From Halocaridina rubra (taxonomy: Eukaryota; Arthropoda; Malacostraca; Decapoda; Atyidae), in assembly GCA_037179515.1 (NCBI GenBank), contig JAXCGZ010011638.1, forward strand, positions 1 to 64,000: 64,000 nt of DNA. Direction: 5' to 3'. Positions 41,421 to 55,080 of this stretch are shown piece by piece (within the stretch, counting starts at the first letter, position 1; each line of letters begins with the position of its first letter). The notes under the pieces are model-generated. The model saw nothing but the letters and a program-made list of their open reading frames with translations. It was not told the DNA's origin and made no database searches. A program made the position numbers and the translations under genes.

Positions 41421-42440
41421 TACATATGTGAAAACATGAATCATTTTTTACCCCGACCGGGACTCGAACCTAGGACTTATGATTACTAAGTCAAGGCGCT
41501 ACCACTACACCACAGAAGGTTAAAAGGAATCCAACCTTATTGCTTATATCTGCTATACTTAGGAATTAACGCCTTCTTTCTGAATGCCACTATGTTCATA
41601 TTACAGATTCCCCAACCTCACTCGTGGCTTCATTTTAGCATTTAATTCAATTCCCAATCTCATTCGGGCCATGAAATAACCAAATAAGCACATTACATAT
41701 GTGAAAACATGAATCATTTTTTACCCCGACCTGGACTCGAACCTAGGACTTATGATTACTAAGTCAAGGCGCTACCAATAAACCAAAGAAGGTTAAAAGG
41801 AATCCAACCTTATAGCTTATATCTGCTATACTTAGGAATGAATGCATTCTATTTGAATGAGACTATGTTCATATTTGAGATTCCCCAACCTCACTCGTGG
41901 CTTCATTATAGCATTTAATTCAATCCTAATCTCATTCGGGCCAAGAAATAACCAAATATGCACATTACATATTTTAAGACATGAAACATTTTTTACCCCG
42001 AAAGGGACTCGAACCTAGGACTTATGATTACTAAGTCGAGGCACTACCACTACACCACAGAAGGTTAAAAGGAATCCAACCTTATAGCTTATATCTGCTA
42101 TACTTTGGAATGAACGCATTCTATCTGAATGCCACTATGTTCATATTACAGATTCTCAAACCTAACTCGTGGCTTCATTTTAGCATTTAATTCAATTCCC
42201 AATCTCATTCGGGCCATCAAATAACCATATAAGCACATTACATATGTGAAAACATGAATCATTTTTTACCCCGACCGGGACTCGAACCTAGGACTTATGA
42301 TTACTAAGTCAAGGTGCTACCACTACACCACAGAAGGTTAAAAGGTATCCCACCTTATAGCTTATATCTGCTATACTTAGGAATGAACGCATTCTATCTG
42401 AATACCACTATGTTCATATTACAGATTCCCCAACCTCACT
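41420..42440. repeat. 9-monomer-offset duplication, copy 1 (2,454 bp)
   Basis: Matches 43874-44895: ccttattgc monomer, damaged A-box monomer, atttgagattcc monomer, then gaaagggactcg (42000 and 44454). It ends where this copy switches to gtggcatcatttt and the partner stays with gtggcttcatttt. Confidence 0.8.
41723..41793 (-). pseudogene. tRNA-like element with damaged A box (fourth copy)
   Basis: Same lesion in the left copy of the 9-monomer duplication. Its T arm is of the cctggactcg type, as at 21554. Confidence 0.7.
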
Positions 42441-43873
42441 CGTGGCATCATTTTAGTATTTAATTCAATTCCCAATCTCATTCGGGCCATGAAATAACCA
42501 AATAAGCACATTACATATGTGAAAACATGAATCATTTTTACCCCAACCGGGACTCGAACCTAGGACTTATGATTACTAAGTCAAGGCGCTACCACTACAC
42601 CACAAAAGGTTAAAAGGACTCCAACCTTATAGCTTATATCTGCTATACTTTGGAATGAACGCATTCTATCTGAATGCCACTAAGTTCATCTTACAGATTC
42701 CCCAACCTCACTCGTGGCTTCATTTTAGCATTTAATTCAATTCCCAGTCTCATTCTAGCCATGAAATAACCAACTAAGCACATTACAAATGTGAAAACAT
42801 GAATCATTTTTTACCCCGACTTGTTCTCGAACCTAGGACTTATGATTACTAAGTCAAGGCGCTACCACAACACCACAGAAGGTTAAAAGGAATCCAACCT
42901 TATAGCTTATATCTGCTATACTTAGGAATAAACGCATTCTATCTGAATGCCACTATGTTCATATTACAGATTTCCCAACCTCACTCGTGGCTTCATTTTA
43001 GCATTTAAATCAATTCCCAATCTCATTCGGGATATGAAATAACCAAATAAGCACATTACATATGTGAAAACACGAATAATTTTTTACCCCGACCGGGACT
43101 CGAACCTAGGACTTATGATTACTAAGTCAAGGCGCTACCACTACACCACAGAAGGTTAAAAGGAATCCAACCTTATAGCTTATATCTGCTATACTTAGGA
43201 ATGAACTCATTCTATCTGAATGCCACTATGTTCATATTACAGATTCCCCAACCTCACTCGTGGCTTCATTTTAGTATTTAATTCAATTCCCAATCTCATT
43301 CGGGCCATGAAATAACCAAATAAGCACATTACATATGTGAAAACATGAATCATTTTTACCCCGACCTCGACTCGAACCTAGGACTTATGATTACTAAGTC
43401 AAGTCGCTACCACTACACCACAGAAGGTTAAAAGGAATCCAACATTATAGCTTAGATCTGCTATACTTTGGAATGAACTCATTCTATCTGAATACCACTA
43501 TGTTCATATTACAGATTCCCCAACCTCATTCGTGGCTTCATTTTAGCATTTAATTCAAATCCCAATCTCATTCGGGCCATGAAATAACCAAATAAGCACA
43601 TTACATATGTGAAAACATGAATCATTTCTTACCCCGACCGGGACTCGAACCTAGGACTTATGATTACTAAGTCAAGGCGCTACCACTACACCACAGAAGG
43701 TTAAAAGGAATCCAACCTTATAGCTTATATCTGCTATACTTTGGAATAAACGCATTCAATCTGAATGCCACTATGTTCATTTTACAGATTCCCCAACCTC
43801 ACTCGTGGCTTCATTTTAGTATTTAATTCAATTCCCAATCTCATTCGGGCCATGAAATAACCAAATAAGCACT

Positions 43874-44895
43874 TTACATATGTGAAAACATGAATCATTT
43901 TTTACCCCGACCGGGACTCGAAACTAGGACTTATGAATACTAAGTCAAGGCGCTACCACTACACCACAGAAGGTTAAAAGGAATCCAACCTTATTGCTTA
44001 TATCTGCTATACTTAGGAATGAACGCCTTCTATCTGAATGCCACTATGTTCATATTACAGATTCCCCAACCTCACTCGTGGCTTCATTTTAGCATTTAAT
44101 TCAATTCCCAATCTCATTCGGGCCATGAAATAACCAAAGAAGCACATTACATATGTGAAAACATGAATCATTTTTTACCCCGACCTGGACTCGAACCTAG
44201 GACTTATGATTACTAAGTCAAGGCGCTACCAATAAACCAAAGAAGGTTAAAAGGAATCCAACCTTATAGCTTATATCTGCTATACTTAGGAATGAATGCA
44301 TTCTATTTGAATGACACTATGTTCATATTTGAGATTCCCCAACCTCACTCGTGGCTTCATTTTAGCATTTAATTCAATCCTAATCTCATTCGGGCCAAGA
44401 AATAACCAAATATGCACATTACATATTTTAAGACATGAAACATTTTTTACCCCGAAAGGGACTCGAACCTAGGACTTATGATTACTAAGTCGAGGCACTA
44501 CCACTACACCACAGAAGGTTAAAAGGAATCCAACCTTATAGCTTATATCTGCTATACTTTGGAATGAACGCATTCTATCTGAATGCCACTATGTTCATAT
44601 TACAGATTCTCAAACCTAACTCGTGGCTTCATTTTAGCATTTAATTCAATTCCCAATCTCATTCGGGCCATCAAATAACCATATAAGCACATTACATATG
44701 TGAAAATATGAATCATTTTTTACCCCGACCGGGACTCGAACCTAGGACTTATGATTACTAAGTCAAGGTTCTACCACTACACCACAGAAGGTTAAAAGGT
44801 ATCCAACCTTATAGCTTATATCTGCTATACTTAGGAATGAACTCATTCTATCTGAATACCACTATGTTCATATTACAGATTCCCCAACCTCACTC
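43874..44895. repeat. 9-monomer-offset duplication, copy 2
   Basis: Partner of 41420-42440, with small differences (aaaccaaag retained, cgaaactagg at ~43920). The 1.4 kb between the copies (42.44-43.87 kb) is ordinary array of the cttgttctcg and accgacctcgactcg types. Confidence 0.8.
44177..44247 (-). pseudogene. tRNA-like element with damaged A box (fifth copy)
   Basis: Same lesion, 2,454 bp after the fourth copy. Confidence 0.7.
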
Positions 44896-44899
44896 GTGG

Positions 44900-45535
44900 C
44901 TTCATTTTAGCATTTAATTCAATTCCCAATCTCATTTGGGCCATGAAATAACTAAATAAGCGCATTACATATGTGCAAACATGAATTATTTTTACCCCGA
45001 CAGGTTCTCGAACCTAGGACTTATGATTACTAAGTCAAGGCGCTACCACTACACCACAGAAGGTTAAAAGGACTCCAACCTTATAGCTTATATCTGCTAT
45101 ACTTTGGAATGAACGCATTCTATCTGAATGCCAATGTGTTCATATTACAGATTCCCCAACCTCACTCGTGGCTTCATTTTAGCATTTAATTCAATTCCCA
45201 ATCTCATTCGGGCCATGAAATAACCAAATAAGCACATTACATATGTGAAAACATGAATCATTTATTACCCCGACTTGTTCTCGAACCTAGGACTTATGAT
45301 TACTACGTCAAGGCGCTACCACTACAACACAGAAGGTTAAAAGGAATCCAACCTTATAGCTTATATCTGCTATACTTAGGAATGAATGCATTCTATTTGA
45401 ATGCCACTATGTACATATTACAGATTCCCCAACCTCATTCGTGGCTTCATTTTAGCATTTAATTCAATTCCCAATCCCATTCGGGCTATGAAATAACCAA
45501 ATAAGCACATTACATATGTGAAAACATGAATCATT
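44900..45535. repeat. Array segment with a chimeric monomer
   Basis: Contains a terminator-less tRNA-like unit (marker 44974) and a cttgttctcg unit whose body is of the gaatgaatgcattctatttg / atgtacatatt type, a combination not seen with this T arm in the other blocks of this lineage. Confidence 0.6.
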
Positions 45536-46560
45536 TTTACCACGAACGGGACTCGAACCTAGGACTTATGATTACTAAGTCAAGGCGCTACAACTACACC
45601 ACAAAAGGTTAAAAGGAATCCAACCTTATAGCTTATATCAGCTATACTTTGGAATGAACTCATTCTATCTGAAATCCACTATGTTCATATTAGAGATTCC
45701 CCAACCTCATTCGTGGCTTCATTTTAGCATTTAATTCAATTCCCAATCTCATTCGTGCCATGAAATAACCAAATATGCACATTACATATTTGAAAACATG
45801 AATCATTTAATACCCCGATCGGGACTCGAACATAGGACTTATGATTACTAAGTCAAGGTGCTACCACTACACCACAGAAGGTTAAAAGGAATCCAATCTT
45901 ATAGCTTATATCTGCTATACTTAGGAATGAATGCATTCTATCTGAATGCCACTATGTTCATATTTGAGATTCTCCAACCTCACTTGTGGCTTCATTTTAG
46001 CATTTAATTCAATCCTAATCTCATTCAGGCCATGAAATAACCAAATAAGCACATTACATATTTTAAAACATGAAACATTTTTTACTCCGGCCGGGACTCG
46101 AACCTAGGACTTATGATTACTAAGTCAAGGCGCTACCACTACACCACAGAAGGTTAAAAGGAATCCAACCTTATAGCTTATATCTGCTATACATTTGAAT
46201 GAACGCCTTCTATCTGAATGCCAATATGTTCATATTACAGATTCCCCAACCTCACTCGTGGCTTCATTTTAGCATTTAATTCAATTCCCAATCTCATTCG
46301 GGCCATGAAATATCCAAATAAGCACATTACATATGTGAAAATATGAATCATTTTTTACCCCGACCAGGACTCGAACCTCGGACTTATGATTACTAAGTCA
46401 AGGCGCTACCACTACACCAGAGAAGGTTAAAAGGAATCCAACCTTATAGCTTATATCTGCTATACTTTGGAATGAACGCATTCTATCTGAATGACACTAT
46501 GTTCATATTACAGATTCCCCAACCTCACTCATGGCTTCATTTTAGTATTTAATTCAATTC
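45535..46560. repeat. Three-copy block, copy 1
   Basis: Order: gaaatccac monomer, catttaatacc / gatcggg monomer with atttgagattctcc, actccggccggg monomer with gccaatatg, then ccagagaagg. It recurs at 47990-49010 (offset 2,453, 9 monomers) and 56710-57740 (offset 11,180, 41 monomers); tgaaaac after catatt is at 45791, 48244 and 56971. Confidence 0.8.
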
Positions 46561-47990
46561 CCAATCTCATTCGGGCCATGAAATAACCAAATAAGCACTT
46601 TACATATGTGAAAACATGAATTATTTTTACCCCGACCGGGACTCGAACCTAGGACTTATGATTACTAAGTCAAGACGCTACCACTACACCACAGAAGGTT
46701 AAAAGGAATCCAACATTATAGCTTATATCTGATATACTTTGGAATGAACTCATTCTATCTGAATGCCACTATGTTCAAATTACATATTCCCCAACCTCAC
46801 TCGTGGCTTCATTTTAGTATTTAATTCAATTCCCAATCTCATTCGGGCCATGAAATAACCAAATAAGCTCATTACATATGTGAAAACATGAATCATTTTT
46901 ACCCCGACCGGGACTCGAACCTAGGACTTATGATTACTAAGTCAAGGCGCTACCACTACACCACAGAAGGTTAAAAGGAATCCAACATTATAGCTTATAT
47001 CTGCTATACTTTGGAATGAACTCATTCTATCTGAATACCACTATGTTCATATTACAGATTCCCCAACCTCATTCGTGGCTTCATTTTAGCATTTAATTCA
47101 AATCCCAATCTCATTCGGGCCATGAAATAACCAAATAAGCACATTACATATGTGAAAACATGAATCATTTTTTACCCCGACCGTTACTCGAACCTAGGAC
47201 TTATGATTACTAAGTCAAGGCGCTACCACTACACCACAGAAGGTTAAAAGGAATCCATCCTTATAGCTTATATCTGCTATATTTTGGAATGAACGCATTC
47301 TATCTGAATGCCACTATGTTCATTTTACAAATTCCCCAACCTCACTCGTGGCTTCATTTTAGCATTTAATTCAATTCCCAATCTCATTCTAGCCATTAAA
47401 TAACCAACTAAGTACATTACAAATGTGAAAACATGAATCATTTTTTACCCCGACTTGTTCTCGAACCTAGGACTTATGATTACTAAGTCAAGGCGCTACC
47501 ACTACACCACAGAAGGTTAAAAGGAATCCAACCTTATAGCTTATATCTGCTATACTTAGGGATGAACGCATTCTATCTGAATCCCACTATGTTCATATTA
47601 CAGATTCCCCAACCTCACACGTGGCTTCATTTTAGCATTTAAATCAATTCCCAATCTCATTCGGGATATGAAATAACCAAATAAGCACATTACATATGTG
47701 AAAACATGAATAATTTTTTACCCCGACCCGGACTCGAACCTAGGACTTATGATTACTAAGTCATGGCGCTACCCCTACACCACAGAAGGTTAAAAGGAAT
47801 CCAACCTTATAGCTTATATCTGCTATACTTAGGAATGAATGCATTCTATCTGAATGCCACTATGTACATATTACAGATTCCCCAACCTCATTCGTGGCTT
47901 CATTTTAGCAGTTAATTCAATTCCCAATCTCATTCGGGATATGAAATAACCAAATAAGCACATTACATATGTGAAAACATGAATCATTTT
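46560..47990. repeat. Array segment between three-copy blocks
   Basis: About five monomers (accgttactcg, cttgttctcg and acccggactcg T arms), loosely like 39.0-40.0 kb. Nothing else is seen. Confidence 0.7.
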
Positions 47991-49010
47991 TACCCCGACC
48001 GGGACTCGAACCTAGGACTTATGATTACTAAGTCAAGGCGCTACCACTACACCACAGAAGGTTAAAAGGAATCCAACATTATAGCTTATATCTGCTATAC
48101 TTTGGAATGAACTCATTCTATCTGAAAGCCACTATGTTCATATTACAGATTCGCCAACCTCATTCGTGGCTTCATTTTAGCATTTAATTCAATTCCCAAT
48201 CTCATTCGTGCCATGAAATAACCAAATATGCACATTACATATTTGAAAACATAAATCATTTAATACCCCGATCGGGAATCGAACATAGGACATATGATTA
48301 CTAAGTCAAGGCGCTACCACTACACCACAGAAGGTTAAAAGGAATCCAACCTTATAGCTTATATCTGCTATACTTAGGAATGAATGCATTCTATCTGAAT
48401 GCCATTATGTTCATATTTGAGATTCTCCAACCTCACTTGTGGATTCATTTTAGCATTTAATTCAATCCTAATCTCATTCAGGCCATGAAATAACCAAATA
48501 AGCCCATTACATATTTTAAAACATGAAACATTTTTTACTCCGGCCGGGAATCGAACCTAGGACTTATGATTACTAAGTCAAGGCGCTACCACTACACCAC
48601 AGAAGGTTAAAAGGAATCCAACCTTATAGCTTATATCTGCTATACTTTTGAATGAACGCCTTCTATCTGAATGCCAATATGTTCATATTACAGATTCCCC
48701 AACCTCACTCGTGGCTTCATTTTAGCATTTAATTCAATTCCCAGTCTCATTCGGGCCATGAAATAACCAAATAAGCACATTACATATGTGAAAACATGAA
48801 TCATTTTTTACCCTGACCAGGACTCGAACCTCGGACTTATGATTACTAAGTCGAGGCGCTACCACAACACCAGAGAAGGTTAAAAGGAATCCAACCTTAT
48901 ATCTTATATCTGCTATACTTTGGAATGAACGCATTCTATCTGAATGACACTATGTTCATATTACAGATTCCCCAACCTCACTCGTGGCATCATTTTAGTA
49001 TTTAATTCAA
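47990..49010. repeat. Three-copy block, copy 2
   Basis: Same order as 45535-46560 with private changes (accacaacaccagag, gggaatcgaac). A 66-codon minus-strand open frame here mirrors one at 4854; both are frames of the repeat. Confidence 0.8.
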
Positions 49011-50090
49011 TTCCCAATCTCATTCGGGCCATGAAATAACCAAATAAGCACATTACATATGTGAAAACATGAATTATTTTTACCCCGACCGGGACTCGAA
49101 CCTAGGACTTATGATTACTAAGTCAAGGCGCTACCACTACACCACAGAAGTTTAAAAGGAATCCAACATTATAGCTTATATCTGCCATACTTTGGAATGA
49201 ACTCATTCTATCTGAATGCCACTAAGTTCATATTACAGATTCCCCAACCTCACTCGTGGCTTCATTTTAGCATTTAATTCAATTCCCAATCTCATTCGGG
49301 CCGTGAAATAACCATATTTGCACATTACATATGTGAAAACATGAATCATTTTTTACCCCGACCTGGACTCGAACCTAGTACTTATGATTACTAAGTCAAG
49401 GCGCTACCACTACACCACAGAAGGTTAAAAGGAATCCAACCTTATAGCTTATATCTGCTATACTTTGGAATGAACGCATTCTATCTGAATGCCACTATGT
49501 TCATTTTACAGATTCCCCAACCTCACTTCTGGCTTCATTTTAGCATTTAATTCAATTCCCAATCTCATTCTAGCCATTAAATAACCAACTAAGCACATTA
49601 CAAATGTGAAAACATGAATCATTTTTTACCCCTAATTGTTCTCGAACCTAGGACTTATGATTACTAAGTCCAGGCGCTACCACTACACCACAGAAGGTTA
49701 AAAGGAATCCAACTTTATAACTTATATCTGCTATACCTAGGAATGAACGCATTCTATCTGAATGCCACTATGTTCATATTACAGATTCCCCAACCTCACT
49801 CGTGGCTTCATTTTAGCATTTAAATCAATTCCAAATCTCATTCGGGCCATGAAATAACCAAATAAGCACATTACATATGTGAAAACATGAATCATTTTTT
49901 ACCCCGACCCGGACTCGAACCTAGGACTTATGATTACTAAGTCATGGCGCTACCACTACAGCACAGAAGGTAAAAAGGAATCCAACCTTATAGCTTATAT
50001 CTGCTATACTTAGGAATGAATGCATTCTATTTGAATGCCACTATGTACATATTACAAATTCCCCAACCTCATTCGTGGCTTCATTTTAGC
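49010..50090. repeat. Array segment without a clear partner
   Basis: About four monomers with cctggactcg, cctaattgttctcg and acccggactcg T arms. No gene or other element. Confidence 0.7.
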
Positions 50091-51400
50091 ATTTAAATCA
50101 ATTCCCAATCTCATTCGGGCAATGAAATAACTAAATAAGCACATTACATATGTGAAAACATGAATCATTTTTACCCCGACAGGTTCTCGAACCTAGGACT
50201 TATGATTACTAAGTCAAGGCGCTACCACTACACCACAGAAAGTTAAAAGGAATCCAACCTTATAGCTTATATCTGCTATACTTTGGAATGAACCCATTCT
50301 ATCTGAATGCCAATGTGTTCATATTACAGATTCCCCAACCTCACTCGTGGCTTCATTTTAGCATTTAATTCAATTCCCAATCTCATTCGGGCCATGAAAT
50401 AACCAAATAAGCACATTACATATGTGAAAACATGAATCATTTTTTACCCCGACCGGGACTCGAACCTAGGACTTATGATTACTAAGTCAAGGCGCTACCA
50501 CTACACCACAGAAGGTTAAAAGGAATCCAACCTTATAGCTTATATCTGCTATACTTAGGAATGAACTCATTCTATCTGAATGCCACTATGTTCATTTTAC
50601 AGATTCCCCAACCTCACTCGTGGCATCATTTTAGTATTTAATTCAATTCCCAATCTCATTCGGGCCATGAAACAACCAAATAAGCACATTACATATGTGA
50701 AAACATGAATCATTTTTACCCCGACCGGGACTCGAACCTAGGACTTATGATTACTAAGTCAAGGCGCTACCACTACACCACAGAAGGTTAAAAGGAATCC
50801 AACTTTATAACTTATATCTGCTATACTTTGGAATGAACGCATTCTATCTGAATGCCACTATGTTCATTTTACAGATTCCCCAACCTCACTCGTGGCTTCA
50901 TTTTAGCATTTAATTCAATTCCCAATCTCATTCTAGCCATGAAATAACCAACTAAGCACATTACAAATGTGAAAACATGAATCATTTTTTACCCCGACTT
51001 GTTCTCGAACCTAGGACTTATGATTACTAAGTCAAGGCGCTACCACTACACCACAGAAGGTTAAAAGGAATCCAACCTTATAGCTTATATCTGCTATACT
51101 TAGGAATGAACGCATTCTATCTGAATGCAACTATGTTCATATTACAGATTCCCCAACCTCACTCGTGGCTTCATTTTAGCATTTAAATCAATTCCCAATC
51201 TCATTCGGGATATGAAATAACCAAATAAGCACATTACATATTTTAAAACATGGAACATTTTTTACTCCGGCCGGGACTCGAACCTAGGACTTATGATTAT
51301 TAAGTCAAGGCGCTACCACTACACCACAGAAGGTTAAAAGGAATCCAACCTTATAGCTTATATCTGCTATACTTTGGAATGAACGCATTCTATCTGAATG
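50090..51400. repeat. Duplicated block (30-monomer offset), copy 1
   Basis: Matches 58280-59500 at 8,182-8,191 bp: gcaatgaaataactaaat (50119/58310), gacaggttctcg, gtggcatcatttt, cttgttctcg, and then the ttttaaaacatg / actccggccggg monomer with gattattaag. The offset drops to ~7,909 bp after 51.6 kb because this copy has one extra monomer (about 51.36-51.6 kb). Confidence 0.75.
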
Positions 51401-51599
51401 ACACTATGTTCATATTACAGATTCCCCAACCTCACTCCTGGCATCATTTTAGTATTTAATTCAATTCCCAATCTCATTCGGGCCATGAAATAACCAAATA
51501 TGCACATTACATATGTGAAAACATGAATCATTTTTTACCCCGACCTGGACTCGAACCTTGGACTTATGATTACTAAGTCAAGGCGCTACCACTACACCA

Positions 51600-54500
51600 C
51601 AGATGGTTAAAAGGAATCCAACCTTATAGCTTATATCTGCTATACTTTTGGAATGAACGCATTCTATCTCAATGACTCTATGTTCATATTACAGATTCCC
51701 CAACCTTACTCGTGGCTTCATATTAGCATTTAATTCAATTCCCAATCTCATTCGGGAAATGAAATAACCAAATAAGCACATTATATGTGTGAAAACATGA
51801 ATCATTTTTTACCCCGACCGGGACTCGAACCTAGGACTTATGATTACTAAGTCAAGGTGCTACCACTACACCACAGAAGGTTAAAAGGAATCCAACCTTA
51901 TAGCTTATATCTGCTATACTTAGGAATTAACTCATTCTATCTGAATGCCACTATGTTCATATTACAGATTCCCCAACCTCACTCGTGGCTTCATTTTAGT
52001 ATTTAATTCAATTCCTAATCTCAATCACGCCATGAAATAACCAAATAAGCACATTACATATGTGAAAACATGAATCATTTTTACCCCGACCGGGACACGA
52101 ACCTAGGACTTATGATTACTAAGTTAAGGCGCTACGACTACACCACAGAAGGTTAAAAGGAATCCAACATTATAGCTTATATCTGCTATACTTTGGAATG
52201 AACTCATTCTATCTGAATGCCACTTTGTTCATATTACAGATTCCCCAACCTCATTCGTGGCTTCATTTTAGCATTTAATTCAAATCCCAATCTCGTTCGG
52301 GCCATGAAATAACCAAATAAGCACATTACATATGTGAAAACATGAATCATTTTTTACCCTGACCGGGACTCGAACCTAAGACTTATGATTACTAAGTCAA
52401 GGCGCTACCACTACACCACAGAAGGTTAAAAGGAATCCAACCTTATAGCTTATATCTGCTATACTTTGGAATGAACGCATTCTATCTGAATGCCACTATG
52501 TTCATTTTACAGATTCCCCAACCTCACTTGTGGCTTCATTTTAGCATTTAATTCAATTCCCAATCTCATTCTAGCCATTAAATAACCAACTAAGCACATT
52601 ACAAATGTGAAAACATGAATAATTTTTTATCCCGAATTGTTCTCGAACCTAGGACTTATGACTACTAAGTCAAGGCGCTACCACTACACCACAGAAGGTT
52701 AAAAGGAATCCAACATTATAGTTATATCTGCTAAACTTTGGAATGAACTCATTCTATCTGAATGAAACTATGTTCATATTACAGATTCCCCAACCTCATT
52801 CGTGGCTTCATTTTAGCATTTAATTCAAATCCCAATCTCATTCGGAACATGAAATAACCAAAAAAGCAAATTACATATGTGAAAACATGAATCATTTTTT
52901 ACCCCGACCGGGACTCGAACCTAGGACTTATAATTACTAAGTCTAGGAGCTACCACTACACCACAGAAGGTTGAAAGGAATCCAACCTTATAGCTTATAT
53001 CTACTATGCTTAGGAATGAACTCATTCTATCTGAATGCCAGTATGTTCATATTACAGATTCCCCAACCTCATTCGTGGCTTCATTTTAGCATTTAATTCA
53101 AATCCCAATCTCATTCGGAACATGAAATAACCAAATAAGCACATTACATATGTGAAAACATGAATCATTTTTTACCCCGACCGGGACTCGTACCTAGGAC
53201 TTATAATTACTAAGTCTAGGAGCTACCACTACACCACAGAAGGTTGAAAGGAATCCAACCTTATAGCTTATATCTACTATACTTAGGAATGAACTCATTC
53301 TATCTGAATGCCAGTATGTTCATATTACAGATTCCCCAACCTCATTCGTGGCTTCATTTTAGCATTTAATTCAAATCCCAATCTCATTCGGAACATGAAA
53401 TAACCAAATAAGCACATTACATATGTGAAAACATGAATTATTTTTTACCCCGACCGGGACTCGAACCTAGGACTTATAATTACTAAGTCTAGGAGCTACC
53501 ACTACACCACAGAAGGTTGAAAGGAATCCAACCTTATAGCTTATATCTACTATACTTAGGAATGAACTCATTCTATCTGAAAGCCACTATGTTCATATTA
53601 CAGATTCCCCAACCTCACTCATGGCTTCATTTTAGCATTTAATTCAATTCCCAATCTCATTAGTGCCATGAAATAACCAAATATGCACATTACATATGTG
53701 AAAACATGAATCATTTAATACCCCGATCGGGACTCGAACATAGGACTTATGATTACTAAGTCAAGGCGTTACCACTACACCACAGAAGGTTAAAAGGAAT
53801 CCAGCCTTATAGCTTATATCTGCTATACTTTGGAATGAACGCATTCTATCTGAATGCCACTATGTTCATATTACAGATTCTCCAACCTAACTCGTGGCTT
53901 CATTTTAGCATTTAATTCAATTCCCAATCTCATTCGGGCCATCAAATAACCATATAAGCACATTACATATGTGAAAATATGAATCATTTTTTACCCCGAC
54001 CGGGACTCGAACCTAGGACTTATGATTACTAAGTCAAGGTGCTACCACTACACCACAGAAGGTTAAAAGGTATCCAACCTTATAGCTTATATCTGCTATA
54101 CTTAGGAATGAACGCATTCTATCTGAATGCCACTATGTTCATATTACAGATTCCCCAACCTCACTCGTGGCTTCATTTTAGCATTTAATTCAATTCCCAA
54201 TCTCATTTGGGCAATGAAATAACTAAATAAGCACATTACATATGTGCAAACATGAATCATTTTTACCCCGACAGGTTCTCGAACCTAGGACTTATGATTA
54301 CTAAGTCAAGGCGCTACCACTACACCACAGAAGGTTAAAAGGACTCCAACCTTATAGCTTATATCTGCTATACTTTGGAATGAACGCATTCTATCTGAAT
54401 GCCAATGTGTTCATATTACAGATTCCCCAACCTCACTCGTGGCTTCATTTTAGCATTTAATTCAATTCCCAATCTCATTCGGGCCATGAAATAACCAAAT

Positions 54501-55080
54501 AAGCACATTACATATGTGAAAACATGAATCATTTATTACCCCGACTTGTTCTCGAACCTAGGACTTATGATTACTACGTCAAGGCGCTACCACTACAACA
54601 TAGAAGGTTAAAAGGAATCCAACCTTATAGCTTATATCTGCTATACTTAGGAATGAACGCCTTCTATCTGAATGGCACTATGTTCATATTAAAGATTTCC
54701 CAACCTTACTCGTCGCTTCATTTTAGCATTTAATTCAATTCCCAATCTCATTCGGGCTATGAAATAACCAAATAAGCACATTACATATGTGAAAACATGA
54801 ATCATTTTTTACCCCGACTGGGACTCGAACCTAGGACTTATGATTACTAAGTCAAGGCGCTACAACTACACCAGAGAAGGTTAAAAGGAATCCAACCTTA
54901 TAGCTTATATCTGCTATACTTTGGAATGAACTCATTCTATCTGAATGCCACTATGTTCATATTACAGATTCCCCAACCTCACTCGTGGCATCATTTTAGT
55001 ATTTAATTCAATTCCCAATCTCATTCGAGCCATGAAATAACCAAATAAGCACATTACATATGTGAAAACATGAATCATTT
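51600..55080. repeat. Duplicated block (29-monomer offset, 7,908 bp), copy 1
   Basis: Matches 59509-62990. Markers: acttttggaatgaac (gaatgaacgc at 51651/59560), catttaataccccgat (53712/61620) and gcaatgaaataact (54211/62119). The match is patchy: at about 52.69-52.9 kb and 53.43-53.6 kb the two copies hold different monomer types in the same register. Confidence 0.8.
52880..53698. repeat. Local run of three near-identical monomers
   Basis: Three 273-bp units in a row (starting 52880, 53153 and 53426) share cttataattac, agtctaggagctacc and gttgaaagg, with tatctactat. Elsewhere this type is single (11.8, 18.6, 29.8 and 61.1 kb). The third unit switches to gaaagccac in its body, marking the exchange point. 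Confidence 0.85.
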
